DNA of 7,515 bases from Mucilaginibacter sp. (GTDB taxonomy: Bacteria; Bacteroidota; Bacteroidia; Sphingobacteriales; Sphingobacteriaceae): positions 1-7,515 of the forward strand of contig JAQBNY010000077.1 in assembly GCA_028288315.1 (NCBI GenBank), given 5' to 3'. This document shows positions 1 to 7,233 of this stretch, piece by piece. The translations under genes and the position numbers were made by a program. Numbering within the stretch: position 1 is the first letter of the stretch; each line of letters starts with the position of its first letter. Under the pieces are notes generated by a model that did not search any database, was not told the origin of the DNA, and saw only the letters and a list, made by a program, of their open reading frames with translations.

Positions 1-20
1 TTTAAATGTTTTTAACCTTG

Positions 21-91
21 AGGTCGGGAGCGGATTCGAACCGCTGTAGGAGGTTTTGCAGACCTCTGCCTAGCCACTCGGCCACCCGACC
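21..91 (-). tRNA. tRNA-Cys (anticodon GCA)
   Basis: On the minus strand this 71-nt stretch folds into a full cloverleaf. The 7-bp acceptor stem is GGTCGGG with CCCGACC. The D arm is GCC/GGC with a 9-nt loop. The anticodon stem GAGGT/ACCTC carries the loop CTGCAAA, so the anticodon is GCA, which reads cysteine codons. A 4-nt variable region is followed by a T arm AGCGG/CCGCT with loop TTCGAAT. The discriminator base is U, as expected for tRNA-Cys. The 3' CCA is not encoded (the DNA continues CAAGG), so it must be added by a nucleotidyltransferase. No T-rich terminator hairpin is visible in the 20 nt left before the window edge. It lies 46 nt downstream of, and co-oriented with, the RNA methyltransferase gene. 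Confidence 0.97.
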
Positions 92-105
92 AATTTTAAG
101 GATTG

Positions 106-135
106 CAAAAATAGTAATTATTTATTGGCAATCAA
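106..135 (-). promoter_or_regulatory. Bacteroidota-type promoter for tRNA-Cys
   Basis: Reading the minus strand, TTG (133-135), a 19-nt spacer and TATTTTTG (106-113) match the Bacteroidota housekeeping promoter pattern, a -33 TTG and a -7 TAnnTTTG. The -7 box ends 14 nt before the tRNA 5' end, leaving room for a short processed leader. The -33 element overlaps the last codons of the upstream methyltransferase gene. The call is by consensus only; no start-site data are available. Confidence 0.6.
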
Positions 136-137
136 TT

Positions 138-887
138 TTATTTGTATGATTTTCCTACAGCCTCTGAACAAAATATGGCGGTAGCTATAGCAACGTTCAA
201 TGATTCGGCATTGCCTATGCGTGGAATGGTTACGGCTTTAGTCACTAATTGCTGTATGCCGGGCCTTATTCCGTTACCTTCGTTACCCATAACTATCAAG
301 CCCTCAAGGCCAAAGTTATTAGTGTAAATATTTTCGCCGTTTAGCAAAGCGCCGTACACAGGCAGGTTAATTTGGCTTATAAAATCAGTAAGATTTGTAT
401 AAATAATATTTACTCTGGCCAATGAACCCATAGTTGCCTGCACTACTTTTGGGTTATAAACATCAACAGAATCTTCAGAGCAAATGATATTAGCGATGCC
501 AAACCAATCGGCCGTACGAATTATGGTGCCCATATTTCCCGGATCCTGCACGCCATCTAACACTAATGAGAATTTATTTTTAAGATTAACATCGTTTAAG
601 CCCGGCCATTGCGGTATATTAACCGTCGCAATTGCATCAGCAGGGTTTTTTAAACCACTTATTTTTTGCAATTCAGCCAATGAAATTTCCTGGAAGTTTA
701 TTTTTTGGGATAATTTAAGCAATTTTGGGGCAACGTCAGGCGTATGGTATATGGTATGGATATGATAATGAGAATCAATAAATTCACAAATAGATTTATA
801 TCCCTCAACCAGAAATAAACCATGTTCCCTGCGAAACTTTTTATGTTGTAAGGACGTTAGTAAACTGATCTGAGATTTTGAAAACAT
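138..887 (-). CDS. TrmH/SpoU-family RNA 2'-O-ribose methyltransferase
   Basis: This 249-residue protein is a SPOUT-superfamily methyltransferase that would transfer a methyl group from S-adenosylmethionine to a ribose 2'-OH in rRNA or tRNA. Residues 1-95 form the small substrate-binding domain (motif HGLFLVEG at 22-29). Residues 105-245 are the knotted catalytic domain with all three family motifs: motif 1 at 111-126 (DGVQDPGNMGTIIRTA, Asn118 and Arg124), motif 2 at 199-207 (VMGNEGNGI, Glu203) and motif 3 at 221-238 (IPRIGNAESLNVA, Asn231). Length is normal for the family. The ATG at 887 is chosen because family members begin close to the SKSQISLL motif; an upstream TTG at 917 would add ten residues lying inside the divergent gene. 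The exact RNA target (RlmB-like rRNA site or other) cannot be read from sequence. It overlaps the start of the divergent tamL-like gene by 10 bp. Confidence 0.93.
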   Translation of the reverse strand: MFSKSQISLLTSLQHKKFRREHGLFLVEGYKSICEFIDSHYHIHTIYHTPDVAPKLLKLSQKINFQEISLAELQKISGLKNPADAIATVNIPQWPGLNDVNLKNKFSLVLDGVQDPGNMGTIIRTADWFGIANIICSEDSVDVYNPKVVQATMGSLARVNIIYTNLTDFISQINLPVYGALLNGENIYTNNFGLEGLIVMGNEGNGIRPGIQQLVTKAVTIPRIGNAESLNVAIATAIFCSEAVGKSYK

Positions 888-3271
888 ATAATATACCCGG
901 ATATTTCCGTCTTGCAATATTAAGTATTTTAGTGGTTATTATCATTTCAGGCTGTAGCTTAACACGCGGAGTAAGGAGTGATCAGGCATTGGTGCGCAAA
1001 ATTACTTTAAAGGGTATTGACAAAGATTTTTCTGAAGCTGCCCTTAATTATGTTGATAAAGAGCAGCAGCCTAATAACTGGCTTAATCTGCAGTTTTATT
1101 ACCTGTTCAGTAAAAAAGGGAAACGAGAAATTGGCGAGGCGCCGCGCCTGCTGGATAGTAACCTGGTAGAGTTTTCGCGCTTGCAAATACAAAAGTTTTT
1201 ACAGAACAAGGGCTATTTAAAGGCTAAGGTTGATGATTCCATCATAGTAAAAAAGAAACGAGCCGAACTGATGTTTACTGCTACTGAAGGGCCAATGTTT
1301 AGGATACGGAACTTTAAGGATAGTATTTTTGATCCCAAGGTAAAAAGCCTGTATAGAGAAACACGCAAATCCTATTCGCATGTTAATACCGGAGGGCGAT
1401 TTGATAGGGATAGCCTTGCCTATGACCGCGACCAGTTTTACATGGTAATGAAACGGAATGGTTATTTTGATTTTTACAGGCAGTACATCAACTTCGTGCC
1501 AGATTCCAGCTATAACAAAAGTGTGGTAGACCTGGTAATGACCATTGATAACCCTGTGGATAAACCAGCACACCCAATATATACCATTAATAATACGCTT
1601 ATTACTGTTTCCAGAAGCAACGGGCGTACCGACACTAAGGCCGATACGATACAGGTTGATTCGCAGTTTAGATATGTGGATTTTTCTGGCAAATTTAAAC
1701 CTCATACGGTAATTGACTATGTTTTTCAAAAGAAGGGCCAGATATATGATCTGGATAAGCAAACTTTAACCACCAGCCGCTTATCAGAACTAAATGTGTT
1801 TCGTAATGTACCCAGCCCAACTTATGAAAAGCTCTCAGACAGCACCAATCGCTTAAATAGTAAAATTGATATAGTTCCGCTTAAGAAAATGTCAGACAGG
1901 TTAGAGGGCGAATTCCTGTTTAACGGGGGGCGGTATGGGTATAACGTGGGCAATACGTTTACCAATCGTAACATATTTAAAGAAGCTGCTATTTTGCAGG
2001 TTAAACTTAACTGGAGTGTTTTATTTGATAATACTAACAGCGGTGTTGCGGGTGGTAATGCAGGCATACAAAACCAGGATTTTAAAACTGGTGTAAGCCT
2101 TATATATCCGCGAATAATATCCCCGTTTAATTTTCCTAACCTGGCTAACTTTGGTGTACCGCATACCACATTCGCATCCAATTTCCAACTGTTTTACCAA
2201 AAAGGATTAGTAGAACGTAAAAGCTTTATTAACTCTATTACCTATGATTTTTTTGAAACAGGCAGAAAGCAGCATTCACTAACGCCTATAAATATTGAGT
2301 TTTCAAGCGGTACTATTGATCCAGTAGCCCGCCAGGCGTTGTTAGATAGCAACCGTTACTCGTACGTTTACTTAATTGGCCGTACCACATTTTCGTCGGG
2401 TAGCCAGTATACGTTTCAGTATAATGCTAATGAGTTAAACTCCTATAATAATTTTGTCTATTTCAGAGGGAGCCTTGATATTGCCGGCAATACACTTAAC
2501 GCTTTAAGCAAAATTTTAAACACCCCTAAAGATACATTAGGGCAGCGTACCATGTTCGGTTATACATTTGCCCAGTATGTTAAAGGCGAAATTGACTACC
2601 GCTTGTACCGGAGTTTTGGAGGCGAGCGCCAGTTTATATTCAGGTTTAACCCGGGTATTGGTATACCTTACGGTAACAGTACGCAACTGATATTTGAGAA
2701 GAATTTTTATACAGGTGGAGCAAATGACATAAGGGCATGGTTGCCGCGTACCCTTGGCCCTGGGCAATTTAATCGTGCCAGCTATGGTACTGATTATGTA
2801 CAGCGCACCCGTTTAAAATACCTTGATCAATTTGGTGAAATAAAGATTGTAGCCAATGCCGAGTACCGGTATAAATTGGCCGACAACTTCTTTGGATCAA
2901 AATTAAAAGGTGCTTTTTTTATGGATGCCGGCAATGTATGGCGTTTGCACAAACAGGTTGAAAACCCTAACGGTGAGTTTAGGTTTAATAATATACTACA
3001 GTCTACCGCTGTGGGTATAGGTACAGGCTTAAGATTTGATTTGAGCTTTTTTGTATTTAGGCTTGATGCTGCCTTTAAGTTTAAAGATCCGCAGTTTAAT
3101 GGATCAGACCAGTGGGTGTTAATTAAACATTTCAACGAATTATTTAAAGCCGGTGATTTTAAACGGGCATACATACAAGCCAACGGTACAGGTGTAGATA
3201 AAAATGGTAACGTTGTAGGTGATAGCTACAATTTTATGCAGCTTAATTTTGGTATTGGGCTGCCGTTTTAA
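878..3271 (+). CDS. tamL: OMP85/BamA-TamA superfamily outer-membrane lipoprotein, TamL-like
   Basis: The 797-residue protein looks like the Bacteroidota TamA counterpart, a lipid-anchored OMP85 barrel that works with TamB in outer-membrane assembly. Residues 11-26 are a hydrophobic signal ending in the lipobox I-S-G-C, with lipidation predicted at Cys26. About 98-143, 176-226 and 265-335 are POTRA-like modules, the last containing SRLSELNVFRNV. From about 340 to the end the sequence alternates as in a 16-strand beta barrel. It carries the OMP85 loop-6 signature as IRAW at 618-621 (usually VRGF/Y) and MDAGNVW at 682-688, and ends in Phe, the usual barrel C-terminus. The start is a TTG at 878, preceded in frame by a TGA at 866; no ATG or GTG lies before the signal helix, so TTG (or ATT at 875) is forced. 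No clear Shine-Dalgarno is seen. The family call is firm; the TamL subtype is inferred from the lipobox plus OMP85 combination and the rRNA methylase neighbour. Confidence 0.88.
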   Translation: MKTYNIPGYFRLAILSILVVIIISGCSLTRGVRSDQALVRKITLKGIDKDFSEAALNYVDKEQQPNNWLNLQFYYLFSKKGKREIGEAPRLLDSNLVEFSRLQIQKFLQNKGYLKAKVDDSIIVKKKRAELMFTATEGPMFRIRNFKDSIFDPKVKSLYRETRKSYSHVNTGGRFDRDSLAYDRDQFYMVMKRNGYFDFYRQYINFVPDSSYNKSVVDLVMTIDNPVDKPAHPIYTINNTLITVSRSNGRTDTKADTIQVDSQFRYVDFSGKFKPHTVIDYVFQKKGQIYDLDKQTLTTSRLSELNVFRNVPSPTYEKLSDSTNRLNSKIDIVPLKKMSDRLEGEFLFNGGRYGYNVGNTFTNRNIFKEAAILQVKLNWSVLFDNTNSGVAGGNAGIQNQDFKTGVSLIYPRIISPFNFPNLANFGVPHTTFASNFQLFYQKGLVERKSFINSITYDFFETGRKQHSLTPINIEFSSGTIDPVARQALLDSNRYSYVYLIGRTTFSSGSQYTFQYNANELNSYNNFVYFRGSLDIAGNTLNALSKILNTPKDTLGQRTMFGYTFAQYVKGEIDYRLYRSFGGERQFIFRFNPGIGIPYGNSTQLIFEKNFYTGGANDIRAWLPRTLGPGQFNRASYGTDYVQRTRLKYLDQFGEIKIVANAEYRYKLADNFFGSKLKGAFFMDAGNVWRLHKQVENPNGEFRFNNILQSTAVGIGTGLRFDLSFFVFRLDAAFKFKDPQFNGSDQWVLIKHFNELFKAGDFKRAYIQANGTGVDKNGNVVGDSYNFMQLNFGIGLPF

Positions 3272-3327
3272 TTGTGGAATTAGTGATTTGTTTTTTAAAT
3301 CGAAACAATAGATGTTTTTAAGCATTG

Positions 3328-3902
<575 letters not shown>

Positions 3903-3913
3903 TTTTTATTATG

Positions 3914-3932
3914 GCACGTAATATTAACGTGC
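3914..3932. repeat. Short inverted repeat upstream of the unknown exported-protein gene
   Basis: GCACGT (3914-3919) and ACGTGC (3927-3932) are perfect inverted arms around a 7-nt AT loop, flanked by A/T runs. It occupies most of the 48-bp gap between tspO and the next gene, with its centre about 20 bp upstream of the ATG at 3902. Neither strand has a proper U-run directly after the stem, so it is not a standard intrinsic terminator. It could be an operator or a 5'-leader hairpin. Confidence 0.5.
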
Positions 3933-3950
3933 ATAAAAATACTGTTTTTT

Positions 3951-4448
3951 CTACTTGTTAAGTATATAAATGCTCAGGTTAAGAAAAGATGCGAAGCTTA
4001 CCCATAACAGGTAAGGCACCAGTAACCATGCCGCTACTTTGCTAAATAACCCAAACCAGTTAATGTTTAAGATGATAGCTACCAGTAATGATATAATAAT
4101 TATAAGCGCAGCAAAAATCTGATGCATGCCAAAAAACGCTATAGACCATGAAAGGTTAAGCAACAATTGTATAATATAAATAATTACAGTTGTTTTATAA
4201 GTTGCAGACCCATTGCGCAGTTTCCAAACCAGGTAGGCCGCAATACCTATTAAAATGTAAATAGTAACCCATACAGGTGCAAAAAGCCAGTTAGGCGGAT
4301 TAAAAGCTGGTTTATGCAAAGTTATATACCAGCTCTGTATTTGGGGCCGGGTAAAAATTGAGGCCACATATGCAATGCTTAGTGTTATTGCTAAACTTAT
4401 AACTAGAGGAATAGGTTTAAATTTAGTATCGGCAATATTTATTTTCAT
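3951..4448 (-). CDS. tspO: TspO/MBR family membrane protein (tryptophan-rich sensory protein)
   Basis: The 165-residue protein fits the five-helix TspO/peripheral benzodiazepine receptor family, inner-membrane proteins that bind porphyrins and related hydrophobic ligands and are linked to tetrapyrrole and stress responses. Helices are predicted at about 13-31, 56-76, 86-105, 110-129 and 138-162. Family signatures are present: W40-Y41 with KPAFNPPNWLFAPVW (46-60), QLLLNLSWSIAFFG (94-107) and WLLVPYLLWVSFASFLN (141-157). The aromatic content is typical. Length is that of bacterial TspO. The ATG at 4448 immediately precedes a basic, polar N-terminus. The nearest upstream gene, hppD, is closed off by a strong terminator, so tspO should have its own promoter in 4449-4515; no close TTG/TAnnTTTG pair was seen there. 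The physiological ligand in this organism is unknown. Confidence 0.95.
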   Translation of the reverse strand: MKINIADTKFKPIPLVISLAITLSIAYVASIFTRPQIQSWYITLHKPAFNPPNWLFAPVWVTIYILIGIAAYLVWKLRNGSATYKTTVIIYIIQLLLNLSWSIAFFGMHQIFAALIIIISLLVAIILNINWFGLFSKVAAWLLVPYLLWVSFASFLNLSIYILNK

Positions 4449-4515
4449 GACATAGATATATACCTATTTATTCCTAAAATGTTTAAACTAAGATATAATC
4501 GTTTATTAAACTAAT

Positions 4516-4545
4516 AAAAAAGCCAGACAATTTTGCCCGGCTTTT
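4516..4545 (-). terminator. Intrinsic terminator of the hmgA-hppD operon
   Basis: On the minus strand AAAAGCCGGGC (4545-4535) pairs with GTCTGGCTTTT (4528-4518) around a 6-nt loop, giving an 11-bp stem with two G-U pairs. The T-run continues to 4516 (six T in total). It lies 39 nt after the hppD stop and before tspO, separating the two transcription units. The plus-strand reading also ends in TTTT, so weak bidirectional function is possible, though nothing on that strand needs it. Confidence 0.88.
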
Positions 4546-4556
4546 AAATAGATTCT

Positions 4557-4578
4557 TATAGCTAAGATATTAGCTATA
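4557..4578. repeat. Perfect 9-bp inverted repeat in the hppD 3' UTR
   Basis: TATAGCTAA (4557-4565) and TTAGCTATA (4570-4578) are perfect inverted arms around a 4-nt loop. The hairpin lies between the hppD stop codon (4585-4587) and the terminator, 7 nt after the stop. It is AT-rich and has no T-run. It may stabilise the mRNA 3' end or be a protein site; the function is unknown. Confidence 0.6.
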
Positions 4579-4584
4579 TTTTAT

Positions 4585-5709
4585 TTACAAATTCCCTCTT
4601 AACTCTTGTTCGCGCTCAATGGCTTCAAACAGGGCCTTAAAATTGCCCGCGCCAAATGATTTTGCACCCTTGCGCTGAATGATCTCGAAGAACAGGGTGG
4701 GGCGGTCTTCAACAGGTTTGGTAAAAATCTGTAACAGGTAGCCTTCATCATCACGATCAACCAATATGCCCAGTTTTTTTAACGGTTCAAGATCCTCATC
4801 AATATGACCAACACGGTCGGTCAGTTCATCATAGTAAGTGGTTGGTACAGTTAAAAACTCAATGCCACGACTTTGAAGGTCAGTTACAGTTTTAACAATA
4901 TCATCAGTAGCCAGGGCCATATGCTGTACACCCTCGCCCTCATAAAACTCCAGATATTCTTCAATTTGCGATTTCTTTTTACCTTCAGCAGGCTCGTTTA
5001 TAGGAAACTTAACGTAACCATTGCCGTTGCTCATCACCTTGCTCATAAGGGCAGAGTATTCCGTCGAGATCATTTTATCATCAAACGTAAGTATGTTACG
5101 GAAACCCATAATATCCTCATAAAAATTAACCCACTGGTTCATTTTATGCCAGCCTACATTACCTACGCAATGGTCAACATACAACAAGCCTGCAACAGGT
5201 GGTTGATAGTTGGTTTGCATACTTTTGTAACCCGGTAAAAACGGACCGTTATAATTTTTACGTTCAATAAATAAGTGCGCGGTTTCGCCATAAAGCTTAA
5301 TACCACTTGTACGTACCTCGCCAAACTCATCTTTAATGGTTTGCGGCTGCTGAAAAGGCTCCGCACCGCGTGAGGTGGTTTGCTCAAAGGCGTCATAAGC
5401 ATCATCAACCCAAAGAGCCAGTACTTTTACACCATCGCCATGCTTTTTAATATGCTCGGCAATAGGGTGCTCTGAGTGCAGGGGAGTGGTAAGCACAATG
5501 CGAATTTTGTTTTGCTGCAAAACGTATGATGCACAGTCGCGTATGCCTGTTTCCGGCCCGGCATAGGCCAGGTCTTGAAAACCGAAAGCAGTTTTATAAT
5601 AATAAGCCGCCTGCTTGGCATTGCCCACATAAAACTCAACATAATCGGTACCGTTAAGCGGTAAAAAATCTGTTGTGTTTGGTTTTTTATCTAATGTTAG
5701 TGTTTCCAT
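4585..5709 (-). CDS. hppD: 4-hydroxyphenylpyruvate dioxygenase
   Basis: HppD is a cytosolic Fe(II) enzyme that converts 4-hydroxyphenylpyruvate plus O2 to homogentisate and CO2, the second step of tyrosine degradation. The 374 residues make two VOC-fold halves (about 20-150 and 175-345). The iron triad is visible: His180 in YVDHCVGNV, His263 in VQHMALATDD and Glu342 in LFFEIIQRKG. Spacings of 83 and 79 residues are as in well-studied bacterial enzymes. The C-terminal gating helix SFGAGNFKALFEAIEREQ (351-368) is intact, as is the RGNL end. The ATG at 5709 gives a normal length. It is the second gene after hmgA, separated from it only by a 101-bp palindromic element, and is followed by an intrinsic terminator. 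No separate promoter is evident in the gap. The VOC relative hydroxymandelate synthase is less likely given the hmgA neighbour. Confidence 0.97.
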   Translation of the reverse strand: METLTLDKKPNTTDFLPLNGTDYVEFYVGNAKQAAYYYKTAFGFQDLAYAGPETGIRDCASYVLQQNKIRIVLTTPLHSEHPIAEHIKKHGDGVKVLALWVDDAYDAFEQTTSRGAEPFQQPQTIKDEFGEVRTSGIKLYGETAHLFIERKNYNGPFLPGYKSMQTNYQPPVAGLLYVDHCVGNVGWHKMNQWVNFYEDIMGFRNILTFDDKMISTEYSALMSKVMSNGNGYVKFPINEPAEGKKKSQIEEYLEFYEGEGVQHMALATDDIVKTVTDLQSRGIEFLTVPTTYYDELTDRVGHIDEDLEPLKKLGILVDRDDEGYLLQIFTKPVEDRPTLFFEIIQRKGAKSFGAGNFKALFEAIEREQELRGNL

Positions 5710-5722
5710 TTTGGTTGTCTTT

Positions 5723-5823
5723 TAGCCTCACCCCGGCCCTCTCTAAAGGAGAGGAAGTAAGGTAAGTGGTTTTTATTTAGCCTTTTCAAGTCCTCTCCTT
5801 TGAAGAGGACTTAGGTGAGGCTA
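5723..5823. mobile_element. MITE-like palindromic element between hmgA and hppD
   Basis: The outer arms TAGCCTCACC (5723-5732) and GGTGAGGCTA (5814-5823) are perfect 10-bp inverted repeats. Inside lie two further hairpins: CCTCTC/GAGAGG (5738-5743 with 5749-5754) and AAGTCCTCT/AGAGGACTT (5788-5796 with 5804-5812). There is no coding capacity. The ends are TA dinucleotides, consistent with a TA target duplication as made by IS630/Tc1-type transposases, although TA is self-complementary and could simply be part of the repeat. The right-hand CTA is the complement of the hmgA TAG stop. From memory, CCTCTCC/GGAGAGG palindromes like this recur between genes in many Bacteroidota; this was not searched. 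It could also be a REP-like or RNA-processing element. Confidence 0.72.
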
Positions 5824-6978
5824 TATCACCCAGCTTTTATAATAATTTTCATCTTCAATTCTTATCGCGTCTTCCGTTAGCATCAGCGGGCGAAAAGGGT
5901 CTATCATTACGGCCAGTTCATCAGTAAATTCCTTGCCAATTGATTTCTCTACCGTGCCTGGCGCCGGGCCGTGAGGGATGCCACCGGGATGCAGTGTTAT
6001 TTGTCCTTTTACCACGCTTTTACGACTCATAAAATCGCCATCTACATAATAAAGCACTTCGTCGCTATCCACATTGCTGTGGTTATAAGGTGCAGGAATA
6101 GATAGCGGATGATAATCAAACTTGCGCGGCACAAATGAGCATACCACAAAGTTATTGCCCTCAAAAGTTTGGTGTACCGGTGGTGGCTGGTGCAACCGGC
6201 CGGTTATCGGTTCAAAATCATGTATCGAAAACGCCCAGGGGTAATGGAAACCGTCCCAGCCAATAAAATCAAAAGGGTGGGTGCCATAGGTGTATGGATA
6301 TATAAGTCCCTGCTTTTTGATCAGAATTTTAAAGTCGCCCTTTTGGTCGTGGGTTTCCAAATCAACAGGGCGTTTAATATCACGTTCGCAATAGGGCGCA
6401 TGCTCCATCAATTGTCCGTACTCGTTACGGTAACGTTTTGGAGGGCGTATAGGGCTAAAGCTTTCAATAATGAACAGGCGGTTATCGGGAGTATCAAATT
6501 CCAGCTGGTAAATAGTTCCGCGGGGAATAATAAGGTAATCGCCATATTTAAAATTGATTTTGCCGAACCCTGTTTTTAAAGTACCTGAGCCTACGTGAAT
6601 AAATATCACCTCATCGGCCTGACTGTTCTTGTAAAAATAATCACTCATGGAGTTGCGTGGGGCAGCCAGTGATATGTGCAGATCGTTGTTCACCAAAACT
6701 GGCTTACGGCTTTGCAGGTAATCATCAACAGGCTCAATTTTAAAACCAATAAGGCTGGTATGTTTCAGGTGCCTTTCGCGGGCTATTTTTGGCTCAACAG
6801 AATACGGTTGGCCCAGTTCTTTTACTATTGTAGGCGGATAGGCATGGTAAACCAATGAATATAAGCTGGAGAACCCCTCGGTTGATACCAGTTCTTCGGC
6901 ATATAAAGTGCCATCGGGCTTACGGAATTGCGTATGCCGCTTAGGCGGGATGCTCCCTAATGTATGGTAAATAGGCAT
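5821..6978 (-). CDS. hmgA: Homogentisate 1,2-dioxygenase
   Basis: HmgA is a cytosolic Fe(II) ring-cleavage enzyme converting homogentisate plus O2 to 4-maleylacetoacetate, the step after HppD. The 385 residues show the two-part cupin architecture. The central motif FDFIGWDGFHYPWAF is at 236-250, followed by HQPPPVHQTFEGNNFVVCSFVPR (263-285), where His269 is a candidate acid/base residue. The metal site is His300 in PYNHSNVDSDE, Asp306 or Glu307, and His336 in IPHGP; the 36-residue gap between the two histidines equals that of human HGD (His335 and His371). Length is slightly below the roughly 430-445 of the proteobacterial and human enzymes but seems usual for this compact group. The start is ATG at 6978, with an A/T-rich, SD-less upstream. 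The stop codon lies in the palindromic element that separates it from hppD. It is the first large gene of the operon. The fumarylacetoacetate hydrolase gene is not in the window. Confidence 0.96.
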   Translation of the reverse strand: MPIYHTLGSIPPKRHTQFRKPDGTLYAEELVSTEGFSSLYSLVYHAYPPTIVKELGQPYSVEPKIARERHLKHTSLIGFKIEPVDDYLQSRKPVLVNNDLHISLAAPRNSMSDYFYKNSQADEVIFIHVGSGTLKTGFGKINFKYGDYLIIPRGTIYQLEFDTPDNRLFIIESFSPIRPPKRYRNEYGQLMEHAPYCERDIKRPVDLETHDQKGDFKILIKKQGLIYPYTYGTHPFDFIGWDGFHYPWAFSIHDFEPITGRLHQPPPVHQTFEGNNFVVCSFVPRKFDYHPLSIPAPYNHSNVDSDEVLYYVDGDFMSRKSVVKGQITLHPGGIPHGPAPGTVEKSIGKEFTDELAVMIDPFRPLMLTEDAIRIEDENYYKSWVI

Positions 6979-7000
6979 GACTAGTAAATTGGTTTATTTA

Positions 7001-7047
7001 AAACGTTTAAATAGTTGTAAAGGTTTGAGGTAGAGATTGTAAACGTT
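7001..7047. promoter_or_regulatory. Paired AACGTT palindromes upstream of hmgA
   Basis: AAACGTT occurs at 7001-7007 and again at 7041-7047, exactly 40 bp apart (about four helical turns). AACGTT is its own complement, and the first copy extends to the 8-bp palindrome AAACGTTT. They lie 23 and 63 bp upstream of the hmgA start, a plausible place for a dimeric regulator. This is a suggestion from spacing alone; in AT-rich DNA such hexamers are not rare. Confidence 0.22.
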
Positions 7048-7063
7048 AGTTGGTTGAATGATT

Positions 7064-7117
7064 AAACCTCTTTAACCTTCAACTTTTTATAACCCCTACA
7101 ACCTAAGTAACCTAACT
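7064..7117. repeat. Phased AACC/AACT low-complexity tract in the hmgA leader
   Basis: AACC or AACT occurs at 7065, 7074, 7081, 7091, 7100, 7109 and 7114, mostly 9-10 bp apart, in a pyrimidine-biased plus strand (GGTT on the hmgA sense strand). The tract lies between the small open frame and hmgA, overlapping the stop codon of the former at its right end. It may be degenerate repeat DNA or an unstructured leader. Confidence 0.45.
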
Positions 7118-7223
7118 AAAATTGCGCTAAAATGGTCTTGGCGAGCACAGCATCCCTAAAAGAGGAAGCATCACTCATTGAAGTGAGGCCCAGGGAAAAA
7201 TAAAATTGCTTTTTAATGCTCAT
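7116..7223 (-). CDS. Possible 35-residue small ORF upstream of hmgA
   Basis: I do not recognise this peptide. An ATG at 7223 opens 35 codons ending in TAG at 7116, preceded in frame by a TGA. The start lies only 10 nt beyond a consensus -7 box, so a transcript from that promoter would be nearly leaderless. The N-terminus MSIKKQFYFSLG is basic then aromatic, with consecutive Phe-Tyr-Phe codons; the C-terminus is AKTILAQF. There is no signal peptide or membrane segment. It is 137 nt upstream of and co-oriented with hmgA, so it could be a leader peptide, a small protein, or chance. Evidence for translation is only the promoter match and the open frame; homology was not checked. Confidence 0.3.
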   Translation of the reverse strand: MSIKKQFYFSLGLTSMSDASSFRDAVLAKTILAQF

Positions 7224-7233
7224 GATTGGTAAT

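Noticed and set aside
888..917. A longer form of the RNA methyltransferase starting at a TTG at 917
   Set aside because: The extra ten residues precede the usual family N-terminus, use a weak start, and lie wholly in the divergent gene.
1217..1762. Long open frame antisense to the TamL-like gene
   Set aside because: It lies entirely inside a well-supported OMP85 coding region, has no recognisable domain and reads as a shadow frame.
3285..3301. GATTT/AAATC hairpin with an internal T-run after the TamL-like gene as a terminator
   Set aside because: The stem is only 5 bp and AT-rich, and the T-run is in the loop rather than after the stem.
3914..3932. GCACGT/ACGTGC hairpin as the tspO terminator
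   Set aside because: The minus strand after the stem reads CATAATAAAAAATG, an A-run and not a T-run.
4873..5238. Plus-strand open frame antisense to hppD (and a similar one at 6169-6579 in hmgA)
   Set aside because: Both lie within enzymes whose catalytic motifs are intact; their translations show no family features.
5710..5820. Independent hppD promoter in the hmgA-hppD gap
   Set aside because: No TTG-N19/20-TAnnTTTG pair on the minus strand; the gap is almost entirely the palindromic element.
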